A DNA stretch of 64,000 nucleotides from Pseudoduganella dura (GTDB lineage: Bacteria > Pseudomonadota > Gammaproteobacteria > Burkholderiales > Burkholderiaceae_D): positions 2,046,001-2,110,000 of the forward strand of contig NZ_WNWM01000002.1 of assembly GCF_009727155.1 (NCBI RefSeq), read 5' to 3'. The stretch's first letter is position 1; every line of letters starts with the position of its first letter. This document shows positions 9,646-18,563 of the stretch, piece after piece. The notes beneath the pieces are model-generated. The model saw only the letters and a list, made by a program, of their open reading frames with translations. It was not told the origin of the DNA and ran no database searches. The position numbers and the translations under genes were made by a program.

Positions 9646-10398
9646 ATGGCGACGGCGATGGCAAAGGCATTGGCGGGCCCGTTGAGCGCCCTGCTGCCCT
9701 GCCCGTGCGTGCTGTGCGGCGCCCACGGCCGGCAGGCGCTGTGCCCGCCTTGCCGCGCGCAGTTCGCCGGCGCCACCGAAGTGCGCTGCCCGGTGTGCGC
9801 GGACCCGCTGCCCGCCGGCTCCGGGGTACTCGTCTGCGGCACCTGCCTGGCTCGCCGCCCTGCCTACGATGCGACCCTGGTCGCGGCAGCGTACGCGCCG
9901 CCCTGGGACCGGCTCGTGCTGGAACTGAAATTCGGCGGCCAGCTGGCGCACGCGCGGCTGTTCGCCGAACTGCTGGCCGATGCGGTGCGCGCATTGCCCT
10001 CCGCGCTCCCGCCCGCGGTGCCTCCCTTCGTTGCGCCGACGCTGCTGTGCCCGGTGCCGTTGGGGCCGGGGCGTCTCGCCGAGCGGGGCTTCAACCAGGC
10101 GCTGGAGATCGCCCGGCCGCTCGGGCGCCTGCTGGGTATCGCCGTGGCGCCGCGGCTGGCCGTACGGGTGCAGGAAACGTCGGCCCAGAGCACGCTGCAC
10201 GGCAGCCGGCGCCGCGCCAACGTCGCCCACGTGTTCGCCGTGCCGGACCGCGCGCTCGTCGAGGGCCGGCATATCGGCATCGTCGACGATGTGATGAGCA
10301 GCGGCCAGACGCTGGGCGAACTGGCCGCCGTGTTCAAGCGCCACGGCGCCGCGCGGGTAACGAACCTGGTGTTTGCCCGCACGCCGCCGCGCAGGTAG
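9646..10398 (+). CDS. comF: ComF family phosphoribosyltransferase-like protein
   Basis: 250-aa ComF/GntX-type protein. The N-terminal zinc-ribbon has paired cysteines (CPCVLCG, CPPC, CPVC, CGTC within residues 19-68). The C-terminal phosphoribosyltransferase fold shows ERGFNQALEIARPLG near 145 and the PRPP loop VDDVMSSGQTLGE near 208. ComF proteins support DNA uptake in competent bacteria; the reaction is not established. The start at 9646 follows GGAG with good spacing; longer readings upstream are antisense to bioC. Confidence 0.88.
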   Translation: MATAMAKALAGPLSALLPCPCVLCGAHGRQALCPPCRAQFAGATEVRCPVCADPLPAGSGVLVCGTCLARRPAYDATLVAAAYAPPWDRLVLELKFGGQLAHARLFAELLADAVRALPSALPPAVPPFVAPTLLCPVPLGPGRLAERGFNQALEIARPLGRLLGIAVAPRLAVRVQETSAQSTLHGSRRRANVAHVFAVPDRALVEGRHIGIVDDVMSSGQTLGELAAVFKRHGAARVTNLVFARTPPRR

Positions 10399-10454
10399 CA
10401 GGTCATGACAATGAAGTGACGTCCATGGGTGACGTCGATAGCAAGGAGAATGCG

Positions 10455-10925
10455 TTGTTCCACGTAGTACTGGTCAATCCAGAGATTCCGCCGAATACCG
10501 GCAACGTCATCCGGCTGTGCGCCAACACGGGCGCGCAGCTGCACCTGATCGAACCGCTGGGCTTCCCGCTCGACGACGCCAAGATGCGCCGCGCCGGGCT
10601 CGATTACCACGAGTATGCGCGGATGCAGGTGCACAAGGACTGGGATGCGTTCCTGGCCGCCGTGGCCCCTGCCCCGGCCCGCATGTTCGCCATGACGACG
10701 CATGGCTCCACGCCGTTCGCGCAGTTGTCGTTCCAGCCGGGCGACGTGTTCGTGTTCGGCTCCGAGACGCGCGGGCTGGCCCCGGAGTTCCGCGAGACGT
10801 TCCCGTTATCGCAGCGCATCCGGCTGCCGATGAGGCCGGGCAACCGGAGCCTGAACCTGTCGAATACCGTGGCCGTGGTGGCGTATGAGGCCTGGCGTCA
10901 GAACGGCTACGACGGCGGTTCGTGA
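10455..10925 (+). CDS. trmL: tRNA (cytidine(34)-2'-O)-methyltransferase TrmL
   Basis: SPOUT methyltransferase that modifies the wobble base of tRNA-Leu. Motifs: NPEIPPNTGNVIRLCANTGA at the N-terminus, VFVFGSETRGLAPE near residue 100 and RLPMRPGNRSLNLSNTVAVV near 125, which form the knotted SAM site. I place the start at TTG 10455: AAGGAGA lies six bases upstream, and the protein then begins FHVVLVNPEIPPN as in TrmL, giving 156 aa (E. coli 157). An ATG at 10425 would add ten residues foreign to the family. It follows comF by 56 bp. Confidence 0.9.
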   Translation: MFHVVLVNPEIPPNTGNVIRLCANTGAQLHLIEPLGFPLDDAKMRRAGLDYHEYARMQVHKDWDAFLAAVAPAPARMFAMTTHGSTPFAQLSFQPGDVFVFGSETRGLAPEFRETFPLSQRIRLPMRPGNRSLNLSNTVAVVAYEAWRQNGYDGGS

Positions 10926-10998
10926 CACGGCGTCCGGTGTTGGCATAAAGGCACGAAACACCGTATAAGTATCCCATCATCATGTGGATGGAGCTGCT

Positions 10999-11457
10999 AT
11001 GTTCGACATGGACCTGCCATGGTGGGAATTCATCGCGCGTGGCGCCATCGTCTACTGTTTCCTGTTGCTGATGGTGCGCATCACGGGCAAGCGCACGATC
11101 GGCCAGTTCACACCGTTCGACCTGCTGATCGTGATGCTGCTGTCCGAGGCGGTGTCGAATTCCATGACGGGAGGCGATGAGTCGCTGCCGGGCGGCCTGA
11201 TCATTGCCACCACGCTGATCGTGCTGAACGTGGCCATCGCGGTCGCCTCATCGCGCAGCCGGAAGATCGCCGACCTGGTCGACGGCCGCCCCGTGCTGCT
11301 GGGCCGCGACGGCACGATCTACGATGATGTCGTCAAGAAGTGCCGCATGTCGGCGGGCGATGTCGAGCAGGCGCTGCGCGAGGCCGATTGCCCGCTCCAC
11401 AAGATGAAATGCGCGTTCCTCGAAGCGGATGGCAAGATCACGATCCTGCAGAACTGA
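10999..11457 (+). CDS. DUF421 (YetF-like) membrane protein
   Basis: 152-aa protein with three hydrophobic segments in the N-terminal half (about residues 10-28, 38-55, 68-84), including RITGKRTIGQFTPFDLLIVMLLSE. A small cytosolic domain follows with SRKIADLVDGRPVLLGRDG. This is the DUF421/YetF pattern; function is not established. ATG 10999 is chosen because GGAG lies five to six bases upstream; GTG 10984 is an alternative. Its end overlaps the convergent rfaE2 end by 20 bp. Confidence 0.85.
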   Translation: MFDMDLPWWEFIARGAIVYCFLLLMVRITGKRTIGQFTPFDLLIVMLLSEAVSNSMTGGDESLPGGLIIATTLIVLNVAIAVASSRSRKIADLVDGRPVLLGRDGTIYDDVVKKCRMSAGDVEQALREADCPLHKMKCAFLEADGKITILQN

Positions 11458-11929
11458 ATTCGCGCACCTTGGCCAGCAGTTTGCTGGTCGAGCGGTCGTG
11501 CTCGAAGTCGATCGCCACGGCCTTGCCGCCATAGGCCAGCACCGCCTGCCCTTCCGGAATCGCCGTCATGTCGTAGTCGCCGCCCTTGGCGTAGATTTCC
11601 GGGCGCGCTTCCAGCACCACTTCGAGCGCCGTGTCCTCGTCGAACGGCACCACCAGGGCCACCGACTCGAGCGCGGCCAGCACGGCCATCCGGTCGTCCA
11701 GCGTATTGAGGGGGCGGTCGTCGCCCTTGCCCAGGCGCTTGACGGAAGCATCGGTATTGGCGGCCACCACCAGCGCGGCGCCCAGCGCGCGCGCCTGCGC
11801 GAGGTAGGTGACGTGGCCGCGGTGCAGGATGTCGAACACGCCGTTGGTCACCACCACGGGCTTGGGCAGCGCGGCAACGCGGGCGCGCAGTTGTTCACGG
11901 GAGCAGATCTTGTCTTCGAACTGGGGCAT
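11438..11929 (-). CDS. rfaE2: D-glycero-beta-D-manno-heptose 1-phosphate adenylyltransferase
   Basis: 163-aa nucleotidyltransferase making ADP-heptose for lipopolysaccharide core synthesis. The class signature GVFDILHRGHVTYLAQAR near residue 30 contains HxGH. NTDASVKRLGKGDDRPLN follows near 58 and AKGGDYD near 113, which bind nucleotide and substrate. It is the stand-alone C-terminal half of HldE, as in most betaproteobacteria, so the kinase must be elsewhere. It converges with the DUF421 gene, overlapping by 20 bp. Confidence 0.93.
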   Translation of the reverse strand: MPQFEDKICSREQLRARVAALPKPVVVTNGVFDILHRGHVTYLAQARALGAALVVAANTDASVKRLGKGDDRPLNTLDDRMAVLAALESVALVVPFDEDTALEVVLEARPEIYAKGGDYDMTAIPEGQAVLAYGGKAVAIDFEHDRSTSKLLAKVREFSSAGS

Positions 11930-12078
11930 GGGAAAATTCGCGCAAAGGGTGGACCCGCATTATAAAGTCAGGCGTGCCGCCGGCGCCGCCGCGGCCACGA
12001 CTGGCGATACATGGCCAGCCCCTGAAAACCATTCCGTTACAATAGCGCCGTCCGGATCGCCCAGGTTGCATTGACTTT

Positions 12079-13014
12079 ATGACACTTACCGAACTCAAAT
12101 ACATTGTCGCCGTCGCGCGCGCCAGGCACTTCGGCCACGCCGCCGAGGCGTGTTTCGTGGCCCAGCCCACGCTGTCGGTCGCGATCAAGAAACTCGAGGA
12201 CGAGCTGGGCGTCGTGCTGTTCGAGCGCGGCGGCGCCGAGATTTCCGTCACGCCGCTGGGCGCGCAGATCGTGGCCCAGGCCGAGCGCGTGCTGGAGCAG
12301 ACCGCCGCGATCAAGGAGCTGGCCAAGCAGAACAAGGATCCGCTGGCCGGGCAACTCCGCCTCGGCGTCATCTACACGATCGGCCCTTACCTGCTGCCCC
12401 CGCTGGTGAAGACGATGATCGAGAAAACCCCGCAGATGCCGCTGATCCTGCAGGAGAACTTCACCGTCAAGCTGCTGGAACTGCTGCGCCAGGGCGAGCT
12501 GGACGCGGCTATCATGGCGCTGCCGCTGCCCGAACACGGCATGGCGATGCAGACGCTGTACGACGAGCCGTTCGTGGTGGCGATGCCGAACCACCACCCG
12601 TGGACCAGGCGCAAGAGCATTCCCGCCGAAGACCTGAAAAGCGAAACGATGCTGCTGCTCGGCGCCGGCCACTGCTTCCGCGACCAGGTGCTGGAGGTGT
12701 GCCCGGAGATGGCGCGTTTTTCCTCGCCCGGCAACGGCATGCAGCGCACCTTCGAGGGCTCGTCGCTGGAAACCATCCGCCACATGGTGGCCTCCGGCAT
12801 CGGCCTGACGGTGCTGCCGCGCGCCTCGGTACCGGACATGGATGCAAAGGACGGCATGCTGCAGTTCCGCCATTTCGACGAACCGCAGCCGTCGCGCCGC
12901 GTGGTGATCGTCTGGCGCAAGAGCTTCACGCGCAAGGCCGCGATCGACGCGCTGTGCGAAGCCATCGGCCAGATCCACCTGCCCGGCGTGATCGGCGTCG
13001 AAGCCACTGCCTGA
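12079..13014 (+). CDS. oxyR: Hydrogen peroxide-sensing LysR regulator OxyR
   Basis: 311-aa LysR-type activator. The N-terminal helix-turn-helix contains ARHFGHAAEACFVAQPTLSV (residues 16-34). The sensor domain carries GHCFRDQVLEVC, with Cys199 and Cys208 at exactly the E. coli OxyR numbering. These form the regulatory disulfide, so this is OxyR rather than a generic LysR protein. It is followed 12 bp later by ubiA and probably shares its transcript. A TACAAT box lies at 12038-12043 upstream. Autoregulation is known in the family but not shown here. Confidence 0.95.
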   Translation: MTLTELKYIVAVARARHFGHAAEACFVAQPTLSVAIKKLEDELGVVLFERGGAEISVTPLGAQIVAQAERVLEQTAAIKELAKQNKDPLAGQLRLGVIYTIGPYLLPPLVKTMIEKTPQMPLILQENFTVKLLELLRQGELDAAIMALPLPEHGMAMQTLYDEPFVVAMPNHHPWTRRKSIPAEDLKSETMLLLGAGHCFRDQVLEVCPEMARFSSPGNGMQRTFEGSSLETIRHMVASGIGLTVLPRASVPDMDAKDGMLQFRHFDEPQPSRRVVIVWRKSFTRKAAIDALCEAIGQIHLPGVIGVEATA

Positions 13015-13026
13015 GGAGCCCGCACC

Positions 13027-13902
13027 ATGCACGCGCCCGCCCCCGCCGCCAGCAAGCTCCAGTTGTATTTCCGTCTCGTACGGCTGGACAAGCCGATCGG
13101 AACCGTGCTGCTGCTGTGGCCCACCCTGTCGGCCCTGTGGCTCGCCTCAGGCGGCGTGCCCGACTGGCGCCTGCTCGCGATCTTCACCCTCGGCACGTTC
13201 CTGATGCGCTCGGCCGGCTGCGCCGTCAACGACTATGCCGACCAGGACTTCGACCGCCACGTCAAGCGTACGGCGGACCGCCCGATCACCAGCGGCCGCG
13301 TCAGCGGCAAGGAGGCGCTGGCGCTGGCCGCCGGCCTGGCGCTGGTGGCCTTCCTGCTGATCCAGCCATTGAACACGCTGGTCAAGCAACTGTCCGTGGC
13401 GGCTTTGGTCATCGCGGGCACCTACCCGTACTTCAAGCGTTTCTTCGCGATCCCCCAGGCGTACCTCGGCATTGCCTTCGGTTTCGGCATTCCGATGGCC
13501 TTCGCCGCCGTACGGAACGACGTGCCGGCCTGGGCCTGGGTGCTGCTGCTCGGGAATGTGTTCTGGGCCGTGGCGTACGACACCGAGTACGCGATGGTCG
13601 ACCGCGACGACGACCTGAAGATCGGCATCAAGACCTCGGCCATCACCTTCGGCCGCTTCGACGTGGCCATCGTGATGCTGTGCTATGGCGTGCACCTGGC
13701 CATCCTGCTGGCCGCCGGCGCGTATTTCGGCCTCGGCATCTGGTACGCGGCGGGCTTGGCGGTGGCTGCCGCCTGCGCCGTGTATCACTGGTTCCTGATC
13801 CGTGGCCGCGAACGTGCGCCTTGTTTTGCCGCATTCCGCCACAATAACTACCTGGGAGCGGCCGTATTTGCCGGCATCGCGCTCGATTACGCACTGCGCT
13901 GA
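13027..13902 (+). CDS. ubiA: 4-hydroxybenzoate polyprenyltransferase UbiA
   Basis: 291-aa membrane enzyme that prenylates 4-hydroxybenzoate in ubiquinone synthesis. It has about eight helices and the two aspartate-rich motifs: [19 protein letters not shown] near residue 75 and [17 protein letters not shown] near 190. The start PVRLDKP-type segment ([20 protein letters not shown]) is typical. It lies 12 bp after oxyR. The downstream spacer has a 13-bp tandem repeat. Ubiquinone feeds electrons to the bc1 complex and so to the oxidase coded at the left of the window. Confidence 0.96.
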   Translation: MHAPAPAASKLQLYFRLVRLDKPIGTVLLLWPTLSALWLASGGVPDWRLLAIFTLGTFLMRSAGCAVNDYADQDFDRHVKRTADRPITSGRVSGKEALALAAGLALVAFLLIQPLNTLVKQLSVAALVIAGTYPYFKRFFAIPQAYLGIAFGFGIPMAFAAVRNDVPAWAWVLLLGNVFWAVAYDTEYAMVDRDDDLKIGIKTSAITFGRFDVAIVMLCYGVHLAILLAAGAYFGLGIWYAAGLAVAAACAVYHWFLIRGRERAPCFAAFRHNNYLGAAVFAGIALDYALR

Positions 13903-13909
13903 CGCTAAG

Positions 13910-13974
13910 TTGCAGCAATTCGTTGCAGCAATTCGTTGCAGCAATTCGTTGTAGCAATTTATTTGCGCAATTCG
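13910..13974. repeat. Five tandem 13-bp repeats after ubiA
   Basis: Unit TTGCAGCAATTCG occurs three times exactly (13910-13948), then as TTGTAGCAATTTA and TTTGCGCAATTCG. There are no spacers, so it is not a CRISPR array. It lies just after the ubiA stop, in the leader of the DUF883-type gene. Role unknown. Confidence 0.8.
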
Positions 13975-14089
13975 TTCGCGCATCATGTTGCTAATACAGC
14001 AACACCATCAGGCAATCGGTAATCGAACACAGCCGGCAGGCTGCCGCCGCCTATACTGGACTTTCCAGCCAACACAATATGAGGCGACC

Positions 14090-14437
14090 ATGGATCAGAC
14101 GACGAACAACACGAACACCAGCAAGACCGCCAACGACGTGATCGAGGCGCGCGACCGCCTGGTAGGCGACCTGAAGACCGCGATCAGCGATGCGGAGCAA
14201 TGGCTGCGCGGCGCGGCCGGCGGCAATGGCGCGGACCTGGGCGAAGTAAAATCCAGACTGCAGGAAAAACTGCGCACCGCCAAGGAAGACCTGCTGAAAG
14301 TCGAAGACACCGTGCTGGCCAAGTCGAAGGCCGCGGCACAGTGCGCCGACACCTACGTGCACGATAATCCGTGGCGCGCCGTGGTCATCGGTGGCGTCGT
14401 CGGGCTGCTGGCCGGCGTGATCATCTCGCGCGACTGA
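14090..14437 (+). CDS. ElaB/YqjD-type (DUF883) inner-membrane protein
   Basis: 115-aa protein with a long charged helical region (residues 15-90, likely coiled coil: DVIEARDRLVGDLKTAISDA, KSRLQEKLRTAKEDLLK) and a C-terminal DNPWRAVVIGGVVGLLAGVI membrane anchor. That end is the DUF883/ElaB signature. E. coli relatives bind ribosomes and are made under stress or in stationary phase; that role is inference here. The start ATG follows GAGG by five bases. A terminator lies 20 bp after the stop. Confidence 0.85.
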   Translation: MDQTTNNTNTSKTANDVIEARDRLVGDLKTAISDAEQWLRGAAGGNGADLGEVKSRLQEKLRTAKEDLLKVEDTVLAKSKAAAQCADTYVHDNPWRAVVIGGVVGLLAGVIISRD

Positions 14438-14457
14438 CCTCGTCAGCCTATGCAGGA

Positions 14458-14482
14458 AACGGCCCGCACCGCGGGCCGTTTT
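14458..14482 (+). terminator. Intrinsic terminator after the DUF883-type gene
   Basis: Ten-base stem AACGGCCCGC (14458-14467) / GCGGGCCGTT (14471-14480) with a three-base loop, then TTTTC. It ends five bases before the convergent membrane-protein gene stop and may also serve that strand. Confidence 0.75.
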
Positions 14483-14486
14483 CATG

Positions 14487-14735
14487 TCAGCGGCGCTTGT
14501 TCCGCGTGAGGTCCGGCGTGCAAGCCGGCGTATGAAAGCACAGCGCCAGCAGCCAGCCGCCGAACGAGAACAGCTTCCAGCACGCGCCGAAGCTCAGGAA
14601 ATACAGCATCGCCTGGCTGGCATTCATGGCGGCGGGGCCGGGCAAGCCGGCACTGTCGATCAGGTAGCCCGTCGCAAACGTGGCCAGCAGGCTGACCAGC
14701 GCCACGAACCACAGCTTCTTTTCCAACCCGTCCAT
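14487..14735 (-). CDS. Small membrane protein downstream of proC, unknown
   Basis: 82-aa protein with about two hydrophobic segments (FVALVSLLATFATGYLI and AMLYFLSFGACWKLFSFGGW) and a basic C-terminus. I do not recognise a family; it is not YggT, which often sits beside proC. The ATG at 14735 shares a base with the proC stop (TGATG), so translation is likely coupled; a TTG three bases earlier is possible. It ends at the convergent terminator. Expression with proC is inferred from the overlap. Confidence 0.6.
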   Translation of the reverse strand: MDGLEKKLWFVALVSLLATFATGYLIDSAGLPGPAAMNASQAMLYFLSFGACWKLFSFGGWLLALCFHTPACTPDLTRNKRR

Positions 14736-15562
14736 CAATCGTCCCTGCCCAGCTGCTCGCCCAGTTCCCTGCCGCGCGCGGCGGCGGCCTTCACCGCGGT
14801 GACGATCGCGGCCTTCACGCCGCTCTCTTCCATGCTGGTCAGCGCCGCGTAGGTCGTGCCGCCCGTCGACGTGACGCGTTCGCGCAGCACGTTCACCGGT
14901 TCGTCGGAACGGGCCGCTAGCTCGGCGGCGCCGCTGAACGTGGCCCTGGCCAGCTCGATGCCCTGCTCCGCTGTCAACCCCAGTTCGACGGCGGCCTGCT
15001 GCATCGCCTCGATGAAATAGAACACGTAGGCCGGCCCGCTGCCGGACACGCCGGTCACCGCGTCGATCTTCGCTTCATCGTCGAGCCACACCGTGCCGCC
15101 GACCGCCCGCAATACCTGGTCGGCCGCCAGGCGCTGCGCTTCGGTCACGCCGCCCGACGCGACGAGGCCGGAGATGCCCATGCCGATCAGCGCCGGCGTG
15201 TTCGGCATGCAGCGCACGATCGCGCCGTAGCCGCCGAGCCAGCGCGACAGGTCGGCGCTGCGGATGCCCGCCGCGATCGACAGCACCAGCGGCGCATGCG
15301 CCGCGCCGGCCAGCAGGGGCACCAGCGGCGCCACGGCTTCGCGCATGCTTTGCGGCTTCACCGCCAGCACGATCACCTCCGCCCCGGTCACGGCGGCATC
15401 GATCGACGCGGCCGTCGTCACGCCATGCCGGGCATGCAGCGCTTCCAGCGCGGCCGGGCTCGGATCGACGACGTGGATGCCGGCGCCCGGCGTGACCTTG
15501 CCCGCCAGGCCCGCGATCAGCGCGGCGGCCATGTTGCCGCCGCCGATGAATGCAATCTTCAT
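14735..15562 (-). CDS. proC: Pyrroline-5-carboxylate reductase
   Basis: 275-aa enzyme for the last step of proline synthesis (NAD(P)H-dependent reduction). It begins MKIAFIGGGNMAAALIAGL, the Rossmann dinucleotide motif. It contains VRCMPNTPALIGMGISGL near 150, and the family signature region DAVTGVSGSGPAYVFYFIEA near 185 with GTTYAALTSMEE near 240. yggS is upstream with 48 bp between, the common yggS-proC pairing. Length matches the family. Confidence 0.97.
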   Translation of the reverse strand: MKIAFIGGGNMAAALIAGLAGKVTPGAGIHVVDPSPAALEALHARHGVTTAASIDAAVTGAEVIVLAVKPQSMREAVAPLVPLLAGAAHAPLVLSIAAGIRSADLSRWLGGYGAIVRCMPNTPALIGMGISGLVASGGVTEAQRLAADQVLRAVGGTVWLDDEAKIDAVTGVSGSGPAYVFYFIEAMQQAAVELGLTAEQGIELARATFSGAAELAARSDEPVNVLRERVTSTGGTTYAALTSMEESGVKAAIVTAVKAAAARGRELGEQLGRDD

Positions 15563-15610
15563 TGGATCTCCTCTAGTTTGACGTTCCTGCTTGTCGTTTA
15601 TTTGTTGTAT

Positions 15611-16306
15611 TTACTTGTCATACGTGCGGCTGCCAAAGATGGCGCTGCCGACGCGCACTATCGTGGCGCCTTCGAGGATGGCTGCCCGCAGGTCCGCGGA
15701 CATGCCCATCGACAGCGTATCGAAATCCGGCCCGAACCGGCCGCGCAATGTTTCGAAAATTTCACGCACGGCGGCAAAGGCCGCGCGCTGCGCCGCGAAG
15801 TCCTCCACCGGTTCCGGGATCGCCATCAACCCGCGCAGCCGCAGGTTCGGCAGCCGCGTCACCGCTTCGGCCAGCGCCGCCACCTCGCCCGGGGCGGCGC
15901 CACTCTTGCTGGCCTCGCCGCTGATGTTGACCTGCACGCACACGTTCAGCGGCCCCAGCGCTTCCGGCCGCTGTTCGGACAGCCGCACGGCGATCTTCTC
16001 GCGCTCGACCGTATGGACCCAGTCGAAATGCCCGGCAATGGGCCGCGTCTTGTTGCTTTGTATCGGGCCGATGAAGTGCCACGCCAGGCCGCGGCCGGCC
16101 AGGGCGGCGATCTTGTCGACGCCCTCCTGCACATAGTTTTCGCCGAAGGCGTGCTGTCCGGCCTCGACGGCGGCAAGCACGGCATCGGGCCCGAAGGTCT
16201 TCGATACGGCCAGCAGCTGCACGCTCCCAGGCGCGCGCCCCGCCTCGCGGCAGGCGGCCACAATGGCATTTTCGACAGCTTGCAAACGATCTGGTATTCC
16301 GGACAT
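15611..16306 (-). CDS. yggS: YggS family pyridoxal phosphate homeostasis protein
   Basis: 231-aa single-domain PLP-binding protein with the alanine racemase-like barrel. LLAVSKTFGPDAVLAAVEAG near residue 30 contains the PLP lysine; FGENYVQEG and WHFIGPIQSNKTR follow. The C-terminal LSMGMSADLRAAILEGATIVRVGSAIFG binds phosphate. The family buffers PLP and affects amino-acid metabolism; it has no firm catalytic activity. It is divergent from pilT with 54 bp between the starts and is probably co-transcribed with proC. Confidence 0.95.
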   Translation of the reverse strand: MSGIPDRLQAVENAIVAACREAGRAPGSVQLLAVSKTFGPDAVLAAVEAGQHAFGENYVQEGVDKIAALAGRGLAWHFIGPIQSNKTRPIAGHFDWVHTVEREKIAVRLSEQRPEALGPLNVCVQVNISGEASKSGAAPGEVAALAEAVTRLPNLRLRGLMAIPEPVEDFAAQRAAFAAVREIFETLRGRFGPDFDTLSMGMSADLRAAILEGATIVRVGSAIFGSRTYDK

Positions 16307-16360
16307 AATCAGAAGCGCCAGCGGACAGCTGGCATTATTTTTAAGGCACAGGGATTATAA

Positions 16361-17404
16361 ATGGACATCTCCGATCTGCTCGCGTTCTCCGTGAAGAACA
16401 AGGCTTCCGACCTGCACCTCTCGGCGGGCCTGCCGCCGATGATCCGCGTGCACGGCGATGTCCGCCGGCTCAACGTGGAAGCGCTGGATCACAAGGAAGT
16501 GCATCGCATGATCTATGACATCATGAACGATTCGCAGCGCAAGGCCTACGAGGAAATGCTGGAAGTGGACTTCAGCTTCGCGATCCCCGGCCTGGCCCGC
16601 TTCCGCGTCAATGCCTACAACCAGGACCGCGGCGCATCGGCCGTGCTGCGCACGATCCCGTCGAAGATCCTGACGCTGGAAGACCTGAACGCGCCGAAGA
16701 TCTTCGGCGACTTCGCGCTGAAGCCGCGCGGGCTGGTGCTCGTTACCGGCCCCACCGGTTCCGGCAAGTCGACCACGCTGGCGGCGATGGTGAACCACCT
16801 GAACGAGCATGAATACGGCCACATCCTCACGATCGAGGATCCCATCGAATTCGTGCACGAATCGAAGAAGTGCCTGATCAACCAGCGCGAAGTGGGGCCG
16901 CACACGCTGTCGTTCAGCAATGCGCTGCGCTCGGCGCTGCGCGAAGACCCGGATGCGATCCTGGTCGGCGAGCTGCGCGACCTGGAGACGATCCGCCTGG
17001 CGCTGTCCGCCGCGGAAACGGGCCACCTGGTGTTCGGCACGCTGCACACATCGTCGGCCGCGAAGACGATCGACCGCATCGTCGATGTATTCCCGGCCGA
17101 GGAGAAGGAAATGGTACGGGCCATGCTGTCCGAATCGCTGCAGGCAGTGATCTCGCAAACGCTGCTGAAAACGAAGGATGGCGCCGGCCGCGTGGCCGCG
17201 CACGAGATCATGGTGGGCACGCCGGCGATCCGCAACCTGATCCGCGAAGCGAAAATCGCACAGATGTACTCGGCGATCCAGACCGGCAGCAACGCCGGCA
17301 TGCAGACGCTGGACCAGAACCTGACGGACCTGGTGCGGCGCAACGTGATCTCCGCCGCCACCGCCCGCTCGGCCGCGAAGATCCCCGAAAACTTCCCCGG
17401 ATAA
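16361..17404 (+). CDS. pilT: Type IV pilus retraction ATPase PilT
   Basis: 347-aa hexameric ATPase that powers pilus retraction (twitching, DNA uptake). Walker A GPTGSGKSTTLAAM near residue 131, the Asp box TIEDPIEFVH near 157, Walker B DPDAILVGELRD near 200 and a His box near 222 are intact, with AIRNLIREAKIAQMYSAIQTG near 290 typical of PilT. pilU begins six bp downstream, so the two form an operon. Confidence 0.97.
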   Translation: MDISDLLAFSVKNKASDLHLSAGLPPMIRVHGDVRRLNVEALDHKEVHRMIYDIMNDSQRKAYEEMLEVDFSFAIPGLARFRVNAYNQDRGASAVLRTIPSKILTLEDLNAPKIFGDFALKPRGLVLVTGPTGSGKSTTLAAMVNHLNEHEYGHILTIEDPIEFVHESKKCLINQREVGPHTLSFSNALRSALREDPDAILVGELRDLETIRLALSAAETGHLVFGTLHTSSAAKTIDRIVDVFPAEEKEMVRAMLSESLQAVISQTLLKTKDGAGRVAAHEIMVGTPAIRNLIREAKIAQMYSAIQTGSNAGMQTLDQNLTDLVRRNVISAATARSAAKIPENFPG

Positions 17405-17410
17405 GCGGCC

Positions 17411-18547
17411 ATGGAACGCGACCAGGCCAGTAAATTCATGTTCGACCTGCTGCGCCTTATGGTGAGCAAAAAGGGATCGGACCTGTTCATCACCGCCGGG
17501 TTCCCGCCGGCGATGAAGATCGACGGCAAGCTCACGCCCGTATCAAGCCAGCCGCTGACGGCCGCCCACACCGCCGACCTGGCCCGTTCGATCATGAACG
17601 ACAAGCAGGCCGCCACGTTCGAGCAAAGCAAGGAAGCGAACTTCGCGATCAGCCCGGGCGACCTGGGGCGGTTCCGCGTCTCGGCGTTCGTGCAGATGAG
17701 CGCCACGGGCATGGTGCTGCGCACGATCAACAGCAAGATTCCCGACCTGGACGAGCTGGCCCTGCCGCCGGTGCTGAAGGACGTCGTGATGTCCAAGCGC
17801 GGCCTGGTGATCATGGTCGGCGCCACCGGTTCGGGCAAGTCGACCACGCTGGCGGCGATGGTCGGCTACCGCAATGAGCACAGCCACGGCCACATCATCA
17901 CGATCGAGGACCCGGTCGAATTCGTGCACCCGCACCGCAACTGCATCGTCACGCAGCGCGAGGTGGGCGTGGATACCGAAGACTGGGAAGTGGCGTTGAA
18001 GAACACGCTGCGCCAAGCGCCGGACGTGATCCAGATCGGCGAGATCCGCGACCGCGAGACGATGGACCACGCGATCGCGTTCGCCGAAACGGGCCACCTG
18101 TGCCTGGCCACGCTGCACGCCAACAGCGCCAACCAGGCGCTGGACCGCATCATCAACTTCTTCCCGGAAGAGCGGCGCCAGCAATTGCTGATGGACCTGT
18201 CGCTGAACCTGAAGGGCATGATTTCGCAGCGGCTGATTCCGCTGAAGGAAAGCCGCGGCCGCGCGGTGGCGATCGAAATCATGCTGAACTCGCCGCTGAT
18301 TTCCGACCTGATCTTCCAGGGCAAGGTGCACGAGATCAAGGAACTGATGAAGAAATCGCGCGAGCTGGGCATGCAGACGTTCGACCAGGCGCTCTTCGAT
18401 CTCTACGAAGCCGACAGGATCAGCTACGAGGATGCGCTGCGCAACGCCGATTCCGTCAACGACCTGCGCCTGGCGATCAAGCTCGAAGGCAAGGGCGCGA
18501 AAGACCGCGATTTATCTTCCGGCACCGAGCATCTCGGCCTGATCTAG
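17411..18547 (+). CDS. pilU: PilT-dependent retraction ATPase PilU
   Basis: 378-aa PilT paralogue acting as accessory retraction motor. Walker A GATGSGKSTTLAAMVGYRN near residue 138, the Asp box IIEDP-type segment TIEDPVEFVHPHRN and Walker B DVIQIGEIRDRETMDHAI near 200 are all present. The C-terminal tail is longer than in PilT, as usual for PilU, and ends LSSGTEHLGLI. It directly follows pilT and is followed 16 bp later by a glutathione peroxidase gene, possibly read through. Confidence 0.96.
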   Translation: MERDQASKFMFDLLRLMVSKKGSDLFITAGFPPAMKIDGKLTPVSSQPLTAAHTADLARSIMNDKQAATFEQSKEANFAISPGDLGRFRVSAFVQMSATGMVLRTINSKIPDLDELALPPVLKDVVMSKRGLVIMVGATGSGKSTTLAAMVGYRNEHSHGHIITIEDPVEFVHPHRNCIVTQREVGVDTEDWEVALKNTLRQAPDVIQIGEIRDRETMDHAIAFAETGHLCLATLHANSANQALDRIINFFPEERRQQLLMDLSLNLKGMISQRLIPLKESRGRAVAIEIMLNSPLISDLIFQGKVHEIKELMKKSRELGMQTFDQALFDLYEADRISYEDALRNADSVNDLRLAIKLEGKGAKDRDLSSGTEHLGLI

Positions 18548-18563
18548 TGGCGAAGGAGACCCC

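Noticed and set aside
13910..13974. CRISPR-like array after ubiA
   Set aside because: Units are contiguous with no spacers and only 13 bp long.
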